A stretch of DNA of 64,000 nucleotides from assembly GCA_002351535.1 (NCBI GenBank), contig DEGR01000064.1, positions 62,001 to 126,000 on the forward strand, in the 5' to 3' direction. Shown here one piece after another: positions 63,736-64,000 of the stretch (its first letter is position 1; each line of letters begins with the position of its first letter). This DNA comes from Lachnospira sp. UBA2821. GTDB lineage: Bacteria; Bacillota; Clostridia; Lachnospirales; Lachnospiraceae. The translations under genes and the position numbers were made by a program. Under the pieces are notes generated by a model, which saw only the letters and a list, made by a program, of their open reading frames with translations, had not been told where the DNA came from and made no database searches.

Positions 63736-64000
63736 ATTAGAATACTTTGAATATACTTTTTTTCCACCGCTTCTATAAAATGCACGTATTTTATACACAC
63801 ACTTTGTTTCCTTTCCGGATACTTTCCTGTCTCTATATTTTTTAATGTTGCCATTTACTGTTGCAATCCTTGTATACTGTGCATTCTTTTTATCAGCCCT
63901 GTATATTTCATATCCCGAAGCTTTCTTTACTTTATCCCATTTTATCAACACTCCATTTACACCTGTTGTCTTTGTGTTTAATGTCGGAGTATCAAGCTTT
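63727..64000 (-). CDS. C-terminal end of a fibronectin type III-like protein (5' part outside the window)
   Basis: The frame is open from base 63999 to the stop at 63727, about 90 residues: KLDTPTLNTKTTGVNGVLIK, then WDKVKKASGYEIYRADKKNA and YKIRAFYRSGGKKVYSKYSN. The pattern W-x-x-V-x-x-A-x-G-Y-E-I-Y and YKIRAF..GG..YS is the Fn3/immunoglobulin-like repeat common at the end of secreted Lachnospiraceae proteins. An apparent start codon at 63951 is internal, since the domain begins before it. The function of the whole protein cannot be told. Confidence 0.65.
   Translation of the reverse strand, partial: KLDTPTLNTKTTGVNGVLIKWDKVKKASGYEIYRADKKNAQYTRIATVNGNIKKYRDRKVSGKETKCVYKIRAFYRSGGKKVYSKYSNIK

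Noticed and set aside
63727..63951. Complete 74-residue protein at the right end
   Set aside because: The frame is open to the window edge and the Fn3-like domain begins before the apparent start, so it is a truncated larger gene.

Overview
The window reads as a chromosomal segment of a low-GC, motile, anaerobic Firmicute of the Lachnospiraceae type (Lachnospira/Eubacterium, Roseburia or Butyrivibrio-like; the exact genus cannot be fixed from sequence alone). Evidence is the AT-rich composition, strong AGGAGG ribosome binding sites, frequent TTG starts, CodY, HrcA/CIRCE, a SigK-type sigma factor, a Gram-positive type IV pilus locus without secretin genes, and a Bacillus-like order of housekeeping genes. 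Almost everything is on the minus strand, so operons run from high to low coordinates. No tRNA, rRNA, IS element, prophage or CRISPR array was seen, and no gene-free stretch exceeds 300 bases.

Region 1 (1-13676): an uninterrupted early flagellar operon in the order flgB-flgC-fliE-fliF-fliG-fliH-fliI-fliJ-motE/ylxF-like-fliK-flgD-TIGR02530 gene-flgE-flbD-motA-motB, running off the left edge. It starts from a good sigma-A-like promoter just after the codY terminator, and a second promoter-like site precedes motAB. Region 2 (13694-19381): codY, topA, dprA and comM/yifB, apparently transcribed from a near-consensus promoter upstream of comM.

Region 3 (19417-38785): a complete type IV pilus cluster, pilB-pilT-pilC-two pilins-pilD-pilMN fusion-pilO-pilV-like-pilX/GspK-like-pilH-like-pilW-like, ending in a 2016-residue signal-anchored surface protein and a strong terminator. 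Its place after the minor pilins, and a DxDxDG loop, suggest a functional counterpart of the PilY1 tip adhesin. Notable regulation candidates are an exact cre (CcpA) match across the pilC promoter, a pseudoknot-like RNA element between pilB and pilT, a terminator-like hairpin just before the major pilin, and a bipartite MshEN c-di-GMP motif in PilB. Upstream of pilB (38847-41203) sit a polyprenyl-phosphate-type GT2 glycosyltransferase and a polytopic membrane protein.

Region 4 (41264-48943): sigK-like, trhP (U32), trmR, a catalytic-domain-less MltG-like protein, ylbF-like, RNase J, yrzB-like, ruvX, ireB and mtaB, a neighbourhood conserved with the Bacillus yrzL-yrrK-yrzB-yrrL-yrrM-yrrN/O block. 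A plus-strand HPr-like gene lacking the catalytic His but keeping the regulatory Ser (Crh-like) stands alone at 49106-49339 with its own promoter, nested inverted repeats and a shared bidirectional terminator.

Region 5 (49399-58585): a heat-shock operon hrcA-grpE-dnaK-dnaJ-prmA-rsmE-iscS-thiI under a promoter/CIRCE operator; iscS and thiI link sulfur transfer to tRNA thiolation. Region 6 (58595-64000): two tandem plus-strand YfhO-family membrane proteins, divergent from hrcA, ending in a hairpin terminator, followed by the C-terminal end of a minus-strand fibronectin type III-like protein cut by the right edge.
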